A DNA stretch of 32,491 nucleotides from an uncultured Prevotella sp. (GTDB taxonomy: Bacteria > Bacteroidota > Bacteroidia > Bacteroidales > Bacteroidaceae): contig ONDK01000023.1 of NCBI GenBank assembly GCA_900316565.1, positions 1-32,491 of the forward strand, written 5' to 3'. The position numbers and the translations under genes were made by a program. The notes beneath the pieces were generated by a model that was given only the letters and a program-made list of their open reading frames with translations, had not been told where the DNA came from and ran no database searches. Numbering within the stretch: the stretch's first letter is position 1; each line of letters opens with the position of its first letter. Of the stretch, positions 15,263-22,659 are shown piece after piece.

Positions 15263-16252
15263 ATGGTATCATCCAAAAAGGAAAGTCATCAGAAAGTGGT
15301 TGTCATAATCAGATATGTACTTGCCATCACGATAATATCGCTGATGGGCGTAGCCTCCATGATGCTGGACGATAAGGCAGTCATCTATCCTCCTGCCGCG
15401 GCAATGCTATTGGGACTGATTATCAAAGAGCGACAGCCCTGGCATGTCTCGCCATGGAACATTCCGGTATTGCTGACCTTGTCGGCCCTCGTCGGCATTA
15501 TTCTCGCAGCAAGGCTGGAAGCGTATCCGGTTACAGCACTATCATTAGGTTTCCTTTTTACCGGAGCACTACTGCTGATAACCGAAGCCACGCTCTTCCC
15601 GACCCTTGCCACCTGCCTGTTGCCCATAATGCTTCACAACACCTCATGGACATACCCGGCAAGCGTGCTGATGCTGTCAACACTGACAATACTTATTTCT
15701 ACGCTGATAACAAGAGAAGGATGGAGGCAGACAGACATACCATCATTCCATATCACCAGAAGAATTTCCATGGGTAAGGTACGCCACTGGCTGCTTATGT
15801 GGATAAGCATGTTGCCGTTGTTAATCGCAGCCCAACAACTTCACAAGAACGCGCTCATAGCTCCTCCATTGATTGTCGTGCTAGTCTCACTCTGTCAGCC
15901 CGACGACCGCAAGCATCGTCATCCTCGCCGCGTGCTTGCCACCATCTTTCTCTCATCATGTAGTGGTGCCTTTTGCCGAATGGCATTACTCGACGGGCTC
16001 TCTATGCCGTTATACATTGTTATGCCGTTTGCAATGGCTCTCTCACTCATGGTCATGAACCATATGCGGCTTATAATGCCGCCGATAGCAGCTCTCAGTC
16101 TTCTGCCCTTTGCCCTTTCCGGCAACGTATTGCTCTTTCCGCTCTTAGTCTCGGCAGGAGCTGCCTATCTACTTCTATGCACGAGAACAGAGGTAAGGAA
16201 ATTTGTCATACACCGAATGGCACTGGTATGGCAGACAGAGCCGTGGAAGTAA
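15263..16252 (+). CDS. Two-fold repeated membrane protein, HPP-like (candidate nitrite transporter)
   Basis: This 329-residue integral membrane protein has about eight or more helices and a visible internal duplication. The segment IYPPAAAMLLGLIIKE, then PW and a long helix (about residues 40-80), is echoed by LIAPPLIVVLVSLCQP, then HPRR and a long helix (about residues 194-235). Each half then continues with a PVTALSLGF or PLYIVMPFA helix and a proline-containing helix. The paired-proline motifs followed by small residues, and four helices per half, recall the HPP family, some members of which transport nitrite in chloroplasts and cyanobacteria. The canonical His-Pro-Pro is not intact, so the assignment is tentative. 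Its position divergent to the nar operon supports a nitrogen-oxyanion role; other solutes are possible. A weak hairpin (GAAGT/ACTTC, near 16247) follows. Confidence 0.55.
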   Translation: MVSSKKESHQKVVVIIRYVLAITIISLMGVASMMLDDKAVIYPPAAAMLLGLIIKERQPWHVSPWNIPVLLTLSALVGIILAARLEAYPVTALSLGFLFTGALLLITEATLFPTLATCLLPIMLHNTSWTYPASVLMLSTLTILISTLITREGWRQTDIPSFHITRRISMGKVRHWLLMWISMLPLLIAAQQLHKNALIAPPLIVVLVSLCQPDDRKHRHPRRVLATIFLSSCSGAFCRMALLDGLSMPLYIVMPFAMALSLMVMNHMRLIMPPIAALSLLPFALSGNVLLFPLLVSAGAAYLLLCTRTEVRKFVIHRMALVWQTEPWK

Positions 16253-16363
16253 CAACTTCTTTAAAAAACGAGAGGAGAATTGCCGCCAACTGAAGAATTC
16301 CAACGCATAAACAAAGACAATAGCAAAGATTGTATCTATAATTGCCAATAAAAAGCATATCCT

Positions 16364-16387
16364 TTTGGATATTATTTAATAACTTTG
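16364..16387 (+). promoter_or_regulatory. Promoter of the alpha-galactosidase gene
   Basis: A TTTG (16364-16367, -33 element) and TAACTTTG (16380-16387, -7 element) are placed as expected for the Bacteroidota primary sigma factor. Transcription would begin near 16394, about 37 nt before the ATG at 16431. Confidence 0.7.
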
Positions 16388-16430
16388 CGGAGTTGTATTT
16401 AAAACCTATACATATATAATATTGGAACCT

Positions 16431-18632
16431 ATGAAAAAGATAGCACTTGCTTTTATGGCTCTTCTTACACTGTCGCAGGCCGTTGTGGCTAAGAATGTTA
16501 CGGTGCAGACAAAAGGTATGTCGCTCGTCATTGACGTGGAGAACGGCAAACATCCTACTTTTGTGTATTTCGGCCACAAGATTAGTGATGCCGACATATC
16601 GAACCTCTCCACTCCGGGTAACTACAGCCATCAGGAGATATACCTCCCTTACGGACCAGCTCCACAGGCTGAGCCTGCCTTTGCCGCACGTCATTACGAC
16701 GGGAACATGAGTACAGAACTCAACGCTGTGGGCTACGACCAACGGCAGGACGGAACATCGACCGTGACGACCATACACCTCAAAGACCCACAGTATGGGC
16801 TGACTGTCGATGTCAACTACCGGGCCTACAAAGACGTGGACATGATAGAGACCTGGACCGACATAAAGAATGGCGAGAAGGGTACGGTGACACTCACTGA
16901 CTTCTATTCCGGCTGTCTTCCTATACGTCGCGGAAACGTATGGCTCAGCTCTCTCTACGGCTCATGGGCCAACGAGGGACGTGTCGACGAGGAGCCTCTC
17001 ACCGCCGGCGACAAGGTGATACGCAACAGCGACGGCACAAGAAACTCACACACCTCACACGCCGAGGTGATGTTCTCCCTGGATGGCAAGGCTAAGGAGA
17101 ACAGCGGTGACGTTATCGGAGCCGCTCTCTGCTATGGCGGAAACTACAAGTTGAAAATCATCACCGACGACTCGGAGTATCACCGCTTTATCGCCGGTAT
17201 AGACCCGGAGAACAGTTTCTACCAGCTGAAGAAAGGCGAGACATTCACTACGCCGGTACTGGCACTGACTTTCTCCAAGGAGGGCTTGTCGGGTGCATCG
17301 CGCAACTTCCACAAATGGGGTCGTGAGTACCGTCTCGCACATGGCAATGAGCTTCGCAGGATACTCCTCAACTCGTGGGAGGGCGTCTACTTCAATATCA
17401 ACGAGGAGAACATGGACCAGATGATGGGCGACATTGCCGCCATGGGTGGTGAGCTCTTCGTTATGGACGACGGCTGGTTTGGCAATAAATACGAACGCAA
17501 CACCGACAATGCCGCCCTTGGCGACTGGGTCGTCGACAAGAAGAAGCTGCCCCACGGACTTGGCAATCTTGTGGAGGATGCCAAGAAGCACAACATCAAA
17601 TTCGGCATCTGGATAGAGCCGGAGGCGACGAATACGACCAGTGAGCTCTATGAGAAACATCCGGAGTGGGTGATAAAAGCTCCGAAGCGCGCCATCAGCA
17701 CCGGCCGTGGTGGCACTCAGCTGGTCCTCGATATGAGTAATCCGAAAGTACAGGACTATACTTTTAAGATTGTCGACGACCTGTTGTCGAAATACCCTGA
17801 CATCGCTTATATAAAGTGGGATGCCAACATGCCGATACAGAGTCCGGGAAGCCAGTACCTGCCCATGGACGAGCAGAGTCATCTCTATATCGATTATCAC
17901 CGGGGACTGGAGAGTACGCTGAAACGCATCCGCGCGAAGTATCCCGACGTAACGATACAGCTCTGCGCCAGCGGTGGCGGCCGTGCCAACTGGGGACTGC
18001 TCCCTTACTTTGATGAGTTCTGGGTTTCCGACAACACCGATGCCCTGCAGAGGGTTTACATGCAGTGGGGAACATCATATTTCTTCCCGGCAATGGCCAT
18101 GGGATGTCATATCTCTGCAACACCTAACCACACTGTCTTCCGCACCACATCACTGAAATACCGTATCGACGTGGCCATGTCGGGACGTCTCGGAATGGAG
18201 ATACAGCCGAAAAACATGACCGATGAGGAGAAGGCACTGTGCAAGAAAGCTATTGCGGAGTATAAGGAGATACGTCCTGTGGTACAGCTCGGAAACATTT
18301 ACCGTCTGATGTCACCCTACGACCATCTCGGAGCGGCATCGATGATGTATGTCTCTGACCAGAAGGACAAGGCGGTGTGGTACTGGTGGAAGACTGAGAA
18401 CTTCTACAACGTGCACATCCCGCGCGTGAAAATGGCCGGTCTGGATCCGAACCGCAGCTACCGCGTCAGAGAGCTCGACCGCATCGACTTGAAGCCGCTC
18501 GACTGTGAGGGCAAGGTCTACACCGGTCAGTATCTTATGGACAACGGCCTCGATGTACCTTATACCAACGAAGTGGAATGGGGAAAGAAAACCGATTGGT
18601 CATCACGCGTTCTCTACCTTGAGGCTCTGTAA
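16431..18632 (+). CDS. Secreted GH36 alpha-galactosidase
   Basis: This glycoside hydrolase should release terminal alpha-galactose from raffinose-type oligosaccharides, melibiose or galactomannans by a retaining mechanism. A signal peptide (MKKIALAFMALLTLSQAVVA, about residues 1-20) sends it to the periplasm. An N-terminal beta-sandwich (about 25-290) precedes the catalytic barrel, which contains DDGWFGNKY, the nucleophile Asp464 in KWDAN and the acid/base Asp534 in SDNTDA. The nucleophile-to-acid spacing of 70 equals that of the Geobacillus enzyme as I recall it (D478/D548). Length of 733 fits the large GH36 group. ATG 16431 is chosen over TTG 16422. The gene is monocistronic, with its own promoter and terminator; no SusCD pair or sugar regulator is adjacent. 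Confidence 0.93.
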   Translation: MKKIALAFMALLTLSQAVVAKNVTVQTKGMSLVIDVENGKHPTFVYFGHKISDADISNLSTPGNYSHQEIYLPYGPAPQAEPAFAARHYDGNMSTELNAVGYDQRQDGTSTVTTIHLKDPQYGLTVDVNYRAYKDVDMIETWTDIKNGEKGTVTLTDFYSGCLPIRRGNVWLSSLYGSWANEGRVDEEPLTAGDKVIRNSDGTRNSHTSHAEVMFSLDGKAKENSGDVIGAALCYGGNYKLKIITDDSEYHRFIAGIDPENSFYQLKKGETFTTPVLALTFSKEGLSGASRNFHKWGREYRLAHGNELRRILLNSWEGVYFNINEENMDQMMGDIAAMGGELFVMDDGWFGNKYERNTDNAALGDWVVDKKKLPHGLGNLVEDAKKHNIKFGIWIEPEATNTTSELYEKHPEWVIKAPKRAISTGRGGTQLVLDMSNPKVQDYTFKIVDDLLSKYPDIAYIKWDANMPIQSPGSQYLPMDEQSHLYIDYHRGLESTLKRIRAKYPDVTIQLCASGGGRANWGLLPYFDEFWVSDNTDALQRVYMQWGTSYFFPAMAMGCHISATPNHTVFRTTSLKYRIDVAMSGRLGMEIQPKNMTDEEKALCKKAIAEYKEIRPVVQLGNIYRLMSPYDHLGAASMMYVSDQKDKAVWYWWKTENFYNVHIPRVKMAGLDPNRSYRVRELDRIDLKPLDCEGKVYTGQYLMDNGLDVPYTNEVEWGKKTDWSSRVLYLEAL

Positions 18633-18664
18633 CCGACAGTAATCATAAAGTACAGAATAACGAC

Positions 18665-18717
18665 AAACGCATCGCCGAACCATTGGGATTTACCCGGTTT
18701 TGGCGATGCGTTTTTTT
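18665..18717 (+). terminator. Strong rho-independent terminator
   Basis: A 12-bp stem (AAACGCATCGCC, 18665-18676, with GGCGATGCGTTT, 18702-18713) with further partial pairing inside is followed by an uninterrupted T-run to 18717. It lies 32 nt after the alpha-galactosidase stop. Confidence 0.95.
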
Positions 18718-18962
18718 ATTTTAGACCTTACAGATTCAACGGTACGGAAAGCCAAATTATTTAGCCAGGTTATTCTGTCAAATAAACCTAAAAAAACGTT
18801 CAATAACTCATAAATTACAGTTTTCTAATCTTGGACATACTATTGCGCGACATAGTCGATTATCACTGTTTCCGACGCCGACAACGCCTCGCTTAAACGG
18901 CTGCAACTCATAACATTCCTAAAAAAATATCCTCTATATTAGGTAATTTGGCAAATAATGAG

Positions 18963-18970
18963 TAACTTTG
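18963..18970 (+). promoter_or_regulatory. -7 box of tig
   Basis: TAACTTTG fits TAnnTTTG and predicts transcription from about 18977, giving a leader of about 90 nt. The -33 match is weak. Confidence 0.6.
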
Positions 18971-19068
18971 CGCTCTCAATTAGGCTTGAAGAGAAAAATA
19001 AGTTCTTCTTACTTAATGTATTAGCAAACAGTCGAAACTATAAAATACAAAATATATAACAAAAGAAA

Positions 19069-20460
19069 ATGCAGATTTCATTCGAAAACCCTGACAAGGT
19101 CAATGGCCTGCTGACCATGACCGTCGAAGAGAACGACTTCAAGGACGATGTCGAGAAGACACTCAAAAACTATCGCAAGCGCGCAAATGTACCAGGCTTC
19201 CGTCCCGGACAGGTTCCTATGGGCCTTATTAAGCGCCAGTTCGGCACATCAGTAAAGGTTGACGCCATTAACAAACTCATCGGCGAGCAGCTTCAGAAAT
19301 ACATCAACGACAACAAAATCCAGATGCTCGGACAGCCTCTTCCTCACGAGGGACAGGAGCCTGTAGACCTGGAGAAGGACGCTCCTTACACTTTCCAGTT
19401 CGACATCGCCGTCGCACCGGAGTTTGAGGCTAAGCTTTCAGGCCGTGACAAGGTGGCTTACTACGACATCAAGGTCGACGACAAGCTCATTGACCAGCAG
19501 GTGGAGATGTTCGCCAACCGTGCAGGACACTATACAACTGCTGACTCTTACGACCCGGAGAAGCGCGACGTACTGAAGGGCGACCTCCGCGAGCTCGACG
19601 AGAACGGCAACACTCTCGAGGGCGGCATCACAGAGAGCGACGAGTCGCTCATGCCGGCTTACTTCGACGACGAGGAGCAGAAGGAGAAGTTCAAGGACGC
19701 TAAGCCCGGCGACATCATCACCTTCAACCCGACAGCAGCATACAAGGGCGGTGAGACACAGGTTGCATCACTGCTGAAAATCGACCGCGAGAAGGTCGGC
19801 GAGCACAAAGGCGACTTCAGCTTCCAGGTTACTGAGGTGTCACGCTGGGAGAAGGCAGAGGTCAACGAGGAGCTCTGGCAGGGCATCTACGGCAAGGACA
19901 GCGGCATCAAGGACGAGAAGGGCTTCCGCGAGGCTATCGCCAAAGGTCTGGCCGAGCAGCTTCAGGGCGACTCCGACTTCAAGTTCCTGCAGGATGTACG
20001 TGCACACGTCCTCAAGAAGATTGGCAAGCTCCAGTATCCGGACGAGATGCTCAAGCGCATTCTCCTCGCCAACAACGAGAAGAACCTCAAGACCGAGGAG
20101 GACAAGCAGAAGTTCATCGATGAGAACTACAAGGGTAGCCTTGACATGCTGACATGGGACCTGGCAAAGAACCAGCTCGCCGTAGCAGCAGAGATAAAGG
20201 TCGACGACAAGGACGTGGAGGCTGCTGCCGAGGAGATGGCTCGCATGCAGTTCGCACAGTATGGTATGAGCAACGTTCCTGAGGAGTATGTTAAGAACTA
20301 CGCCAAGGAACTGCTGAAGAAAGAGGAAACCGTACGACAGATGGCTGACCGCGCACTCGACCAGAAGCTCATCGAGAAGCTCAAGAACGTCGTGAAACTC
20401 GACCATAAGGAGATTAGTCTCGACGACTTCAACAAGATGATGCAAGAGGAAAATAAATAA
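19069..20460 (+). CDS. tig: Trigger factor (ribosome-associated chaperone)
   Basis: Trigger factor meets nascent chains at the ribosome exit tunnel. The N-terminal ribosome-binding domain carries the signature GFRPGQVP (residues 43-50), containing the F44-R45 tip, followed by a C-terminal helical chaperone domain rich in charged residues (about 270-463). The central region (about 150-250) corresponds to the FKBP-like domain but is degenerate, as is common in Bacteroidota. Length of 463 is normal. Codon use is strongly biased to GAC, GAG, AAG and CTC, as expected for a highly expressed gene. It heads the conserved tig-clpP-clpX order; a terminator and a separate clpP promoter follow. Confidence 0.95.
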   Translation: MQISFENPDKVNGLLTMTVEENDFKDDVEKTLKNYRKRANVPGFRPGQVPMGLIKRQFGTSVKVDAINKLIGEQLQKYINDNKIQMLGQPLPHEGQEPVDLEKDAPYTFQFDIAVAPEFEAKLSGRDKVAYYDIKVDDKLIDQQVEMFANRAGHYTTADSYDPEKRDVLKGDLRELDENGNTLEGGITESDESLMPAYFDDEEQKEKFKDAKPGDIITFNPTAAYKGGETQVASLLKIDREKVGEHKGDFSFQVTEVSRWEKAEVNEELWQGIYGKDSGIKDEKGFREAIAKGLAEQLQGDSDFKFLQDVRAHVLKKIGKLQYPDEMLKRILLANNEKNLKTEEDKQKFIDENYKGSLDMLTWDLAKNQLAVAAEIKVDDKDVEAAAEEMARMQFAQYGMSNVPEEYVKNYAKELLKKEETVRQMADRALDQKLIEKLKNVVKLDHKEISLDDFNKMMQEENK

Positions 20461-20476
20461 TTTTTTGAAAAAACAT

Positions 20477-20508
20477 CGATAATTATTAGAGGTTATCGAG
20501 TTTTTTTC
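20477..20508 (+). terminator. Terminator after tig
   Basis: CGATAA (20477-20482) pairs with TTATCG (20493-20498), followed by AG and seven T. It lies 16 nt after the tig stop and merges with the clpP promoter, so the T-run probably also forms part of the upstream promoter region. Confidence 0.6.
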
Positions 20509-20509
20509 T

Positions 20510-20517
20510 TATCTTTG
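20510..20517 (+). promoter_or_regulatory. -7 box of clpP
   Basis: TATCTTTG fits TAnnTTTG. Transcription from about 20524 gives a leader of about 113 nt before clpP. Confidence 0.65.
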
Positions 20518-20579
20518 TGATGAGTTATGCAATAATGCCTTATAATATTGGCATGATATTTGCATATAAGACACGAAAT

Positions 20580-20606
20580 AAGAGGGAAACGCGATAACCT
20601 CTTTTT
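20580..20606 (+). promoter_or_regulatory. Attenuator-like hairpin in the clpP leader
   Basis: AAGAGG (20580-20585) pairs with CCTCTT (20598-20603) and is followed by further T residues to 20606, about 30 nt before the clpP ATG. The 3' arm region CGATAACCTCT (20592-20602) is also perfectly complementary to AGAGGTTATCG (20488-20498) upstream of the clpP promoter, so read-through RNA from tig could fold differently. Confidence 0.4.
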
Positions 20607-20636
20607 ATGTCTAACAAATTAAGAAAGGAACGATAA

Positions 20637-21299
20637 ATGAACGATTTCAGGAAGTTTGCTACTCAGAAACTGGGCATGAACGGCCTCGTCTTTGATGAGA
20701 CAGTGAAAGCCCAGCAGCAGTATATGAACCCATACATCCTTGAGGAACGTCAGCTGAACGTAACACAGATGGACGTCTACTCGCGTCTTATGATGGACCG
20801 CATCATCTTCCTCGGCTCGGAGATTGACGACTATGCAGCCAACACGCTGATAGCACAGCTGCTGTACCTCGACTCCGTAGACAGCGGAAAGGACATCTCC
20901 ATTTACATCAACAGTCCTGGGGGAAGCGTAACGGCAGGACTCGCCATCTACGACACCATGCAGTTTATCTCCTCCGACGTATCGACAAACTGCGTAGGCA
21001 TGGCTGCATCTATGGCAGCAGTACTGCTTGTCAGCGGAAAGGAAGGCAAGCGCTTCGGACTGCCCCACAGCCGTGTGATGATTCACCAGCCGCTCGGCGG
21101 TGTGCAGGGTCAGGCTTCCGATATAGAGATTGAGGCCCGCGAGATACAGAAGTTCAAGAAGGAACTCTACACCATCATCGCCAACCACTCACACCAGGAC
21201 TACGACAAGGTGTGGAAGGACAGCGACCGCAACTACTGGATGACCGCTGAGGAAGCAAAAGAGTACGGCATGATAGACCAGGTGCTCGAACGTAAATAA
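20637..21299 (+). CDS. clpP: ClpP peptidase subunit with Ser-His-Asn triad
   Basis: ClpP forms the tetradecameric serine-peptidase chamber that degrades proteins unfolded by ClpX. The 220-residue protein has the nucleophile S125 in [11 protein letters not shown] and the base H150 in MIHQPLGG, spaced 25 apart as in other ClpPs. At the third triad position, 49 residues after the histidine, there is N199 (SDRNYWM) where nearly all ClpPs have aspartate (DRD or ERD). N-terminal residues 1-30 include the axial-loop region and perhaps a short propeptide. The oxyanion segment SPGGSVTAG (93-101) is intact. clpX follows after 18 nt and is co-transcribed. Identity is certain; the effect of Asn199 is inferred from Listeria ClpP1, which has the same substitution. 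Confidence 0.95.
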   Translation: MNDFRKFATQKLGMNGLVFDETVKAQQQYMNPYILEERQLNVTQMDVYSRLMMDRIIFLGSEIDDYAANTLIAQLLYLDSVDSGKDISIYINSPGGSVTAGLAIYDTMQFISSDVSTNCVGMAASMAAVLLVSGKEGKRFGLPHSRVMIHQPLGGVQGQASDIEIEAREIQKFKKELYTIIANHSHQDYDKVWKDSDRNYWMTAEEAKEYGMIDQVLERK

Positions 21300-21317
21300 T
21301 GAAAGGAGAAATACCTT

Positions 21318-22550
21318 ATGGTAAAGAAATGTAATTTCTGCGGAAGAAGCGAGCGCGACGTCCGTCTGCTTATCTCCGGACTGAACGGCAATATCTGCGA
21401 GGACTGTCTCCGTCAGGCATGGAACATCGCCCAGCAGGCCGGCGTCTTCAACGAAGAAACCCCGGCTAAGGACAACAGTTCCGCACCAATGAAGGTGCCA
21501 AAGCCTAAGGAGATAAAGGAATATCTCGACCAGTATGTCATCGGGCAGGACGAGGCAAAACGCAACCTCGCCGTAGCTGTCTACAACCACTACAAGCGGT
21601 TACAGCAGCCTAAGGACGACAATGGCGTTGAAATCGAGAAGAGCAACATCATCATGGTTGGTTCCACCGGCACGGGAAAGACCTTGCTGGCCCGTACCAT
21701 CGCCAAGATGCTCGACGTGCCGTTCACCATCGTCGACGCTACGGTATTCACCGAGGCCGGATATGTCGGCGAGGATGTGGAGAGCATCCTCTCGCGTCTG
21801 TTGCAGGTGGCCAACTACAACGTGAAAGCTGCCGAGAAGGGCATCGTATTCATCGATGAGATAGATAAGATAGCGCGTAAGAGCGACAACCCTAGTATCA
21901 CACGCGACGTGAGTGGCGAGGGCGTCCAGCAGGGTCTGCTGAAGCTCCTTGAGGGTACGATGGTCAACGTGCCGCCACAGGGAGGACGCAAACATCCGGA
22001 TCAGGAGTACATTCATGTCGACACACATAACATACTGTTTATCTGCGGTGGTGCTTTCGATGGAATAGAGCAGAAGATTGCCCAGCGCATGAACACGCAT
22101 GTCGTTGGTTTCAACTCCGTTCAGAACGTTGCCAAGATCGACAAGGACGACCTCATGCAGTATGTCATGCCGCAAGACCTGAAGTCGTTCGGTCTCATTC
22201 CGGAGATCATCGGCCGTCTGCCGGTACTCACCTATCTTAAGCCCCTCGACCGCACGGCACTGCGCCGTATCCTCGTGGAGCCGAAGAACTCTATCGTCAA
22301 GCAGTACGAGAAGTTGTTCGAGATGGACAAGGTGAAACTGACGTTCACCGACGAGGCCCTCGACTTCATCGTTGACAAGGCAATAGAATACAAGCTCGGC
22401 GCGCGCGGACTGCGCTCTATCGTGGAGAGTATCATGAGCGACGCTATGTTTGAGATACCTTCTACACGCAAGCGCACGTTCGAGGTAACGGCAGAATATG
22501 CAAAGCAACAGCTCGACAAGTCGCACATAACGCGGCTCGAATCAGCATAA
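21318..22550 (+). CDS. clpX: ClpX AAA+ unfoldase
   Basis: ClpX recognises tagged substrates, unfolds them with ATP and feeds them to ClpP. The N-terminal zinc-binding domain has C5, C8, C27 and C30. The AAA+ core has Walker A GSTGTGKT (115-122), pore loop GYVG (148-151), Walker B IVFIDEID (176-183) and sensor-2 LGARGLRS near the C-terminus. The ClpP-docking loop reads VGF (in HVVGFNS) in place of the common IGF. Length of 410 is standard. The gene lies 18 nt after clpP. A two-tier hairpin downstream may end the transcript. Confidence 0.97.
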   Translation: MVKKCNFCGRSERDVRLLISGLNGNICEDCLRQAWNIAQQAGVFNEETPAKDNSSAPMKVPKPKEIKEYLDQYVIGQDEAKRNLAVAVYNHYKRLQQPKDDNGVEIEKSNIIMVGSTGTGKTLLARTIAKMLDVPFTIVDATVFTEAGYVGEDVESILSRLLQVANYNVKAAEKGIVFIDEIDKIARKSDNPSITRDVSGEGVQQGLLKLLEGTMVNVPPQGGRKHPDQEYIHVDTHNILFICGGAFDGIEQKIAQRMNTHVVGFNSVQNVAKIDKDDLMQYVMPQDLKSFGLIPEIIGRLPVLTYLKPLDRTALRRILVEPKNSIVKQYEKLFEMDKVKLTFTDEALDFIVDKAIEYKLGARGLRSIVESIMSDAMFEIPSTRKRTFEVTAEYAKQQLDKSHITRLESA

Positions 22551-22562
22551 CAATATAGGAAC

Positions 22563-22602
22563 GAAGAGCCGGGACAGGGAAAGACCTCTTTCCCAACTCT
22601 TC
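22563..22602 (+). terminator. Two-tier hairpin after clpX
   Basis: The inner stem GGGAAAG (22577-22583) pairs with CTTTCCC (22588-22594) around a 4-nt loop; the outer arms GAAGAG (22563-22568) and CTCTTC (22597-22602) add a second tier. A T-rich but interrupted tract follows. It probably ends the clpPX transcript before recQ. Confidence 0.45.
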
Positions 22603-22659
22603 TTTCTTATTCCCCCACCCCATAACTCCCAATAGGGACTAACCTCACTGACAGAAAAC

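Larger units (their letters stand above)
18633..19068. other. Intergenic region between alpha-galactosidase and trigger factor
   Basis: This 436-nt gap contains the strong terminator at 18665-18717 and the trigger-factor promoter at 18963-18970. Between them is AT-rich sequence with frequent stops in all frames and no RNA gene or repeat that I recognise. Confidence 0.7.

Noticed and set aside
19840-20445. Long leucine/valine-rich antisense frame over tig; similar ones over clpX, recQ and narG
   Set aside because: These are mirror images of strongly biased codons (GAC, GAG, AAG and CTC) on the coding strand; they lack motifs, promoters and start signals.
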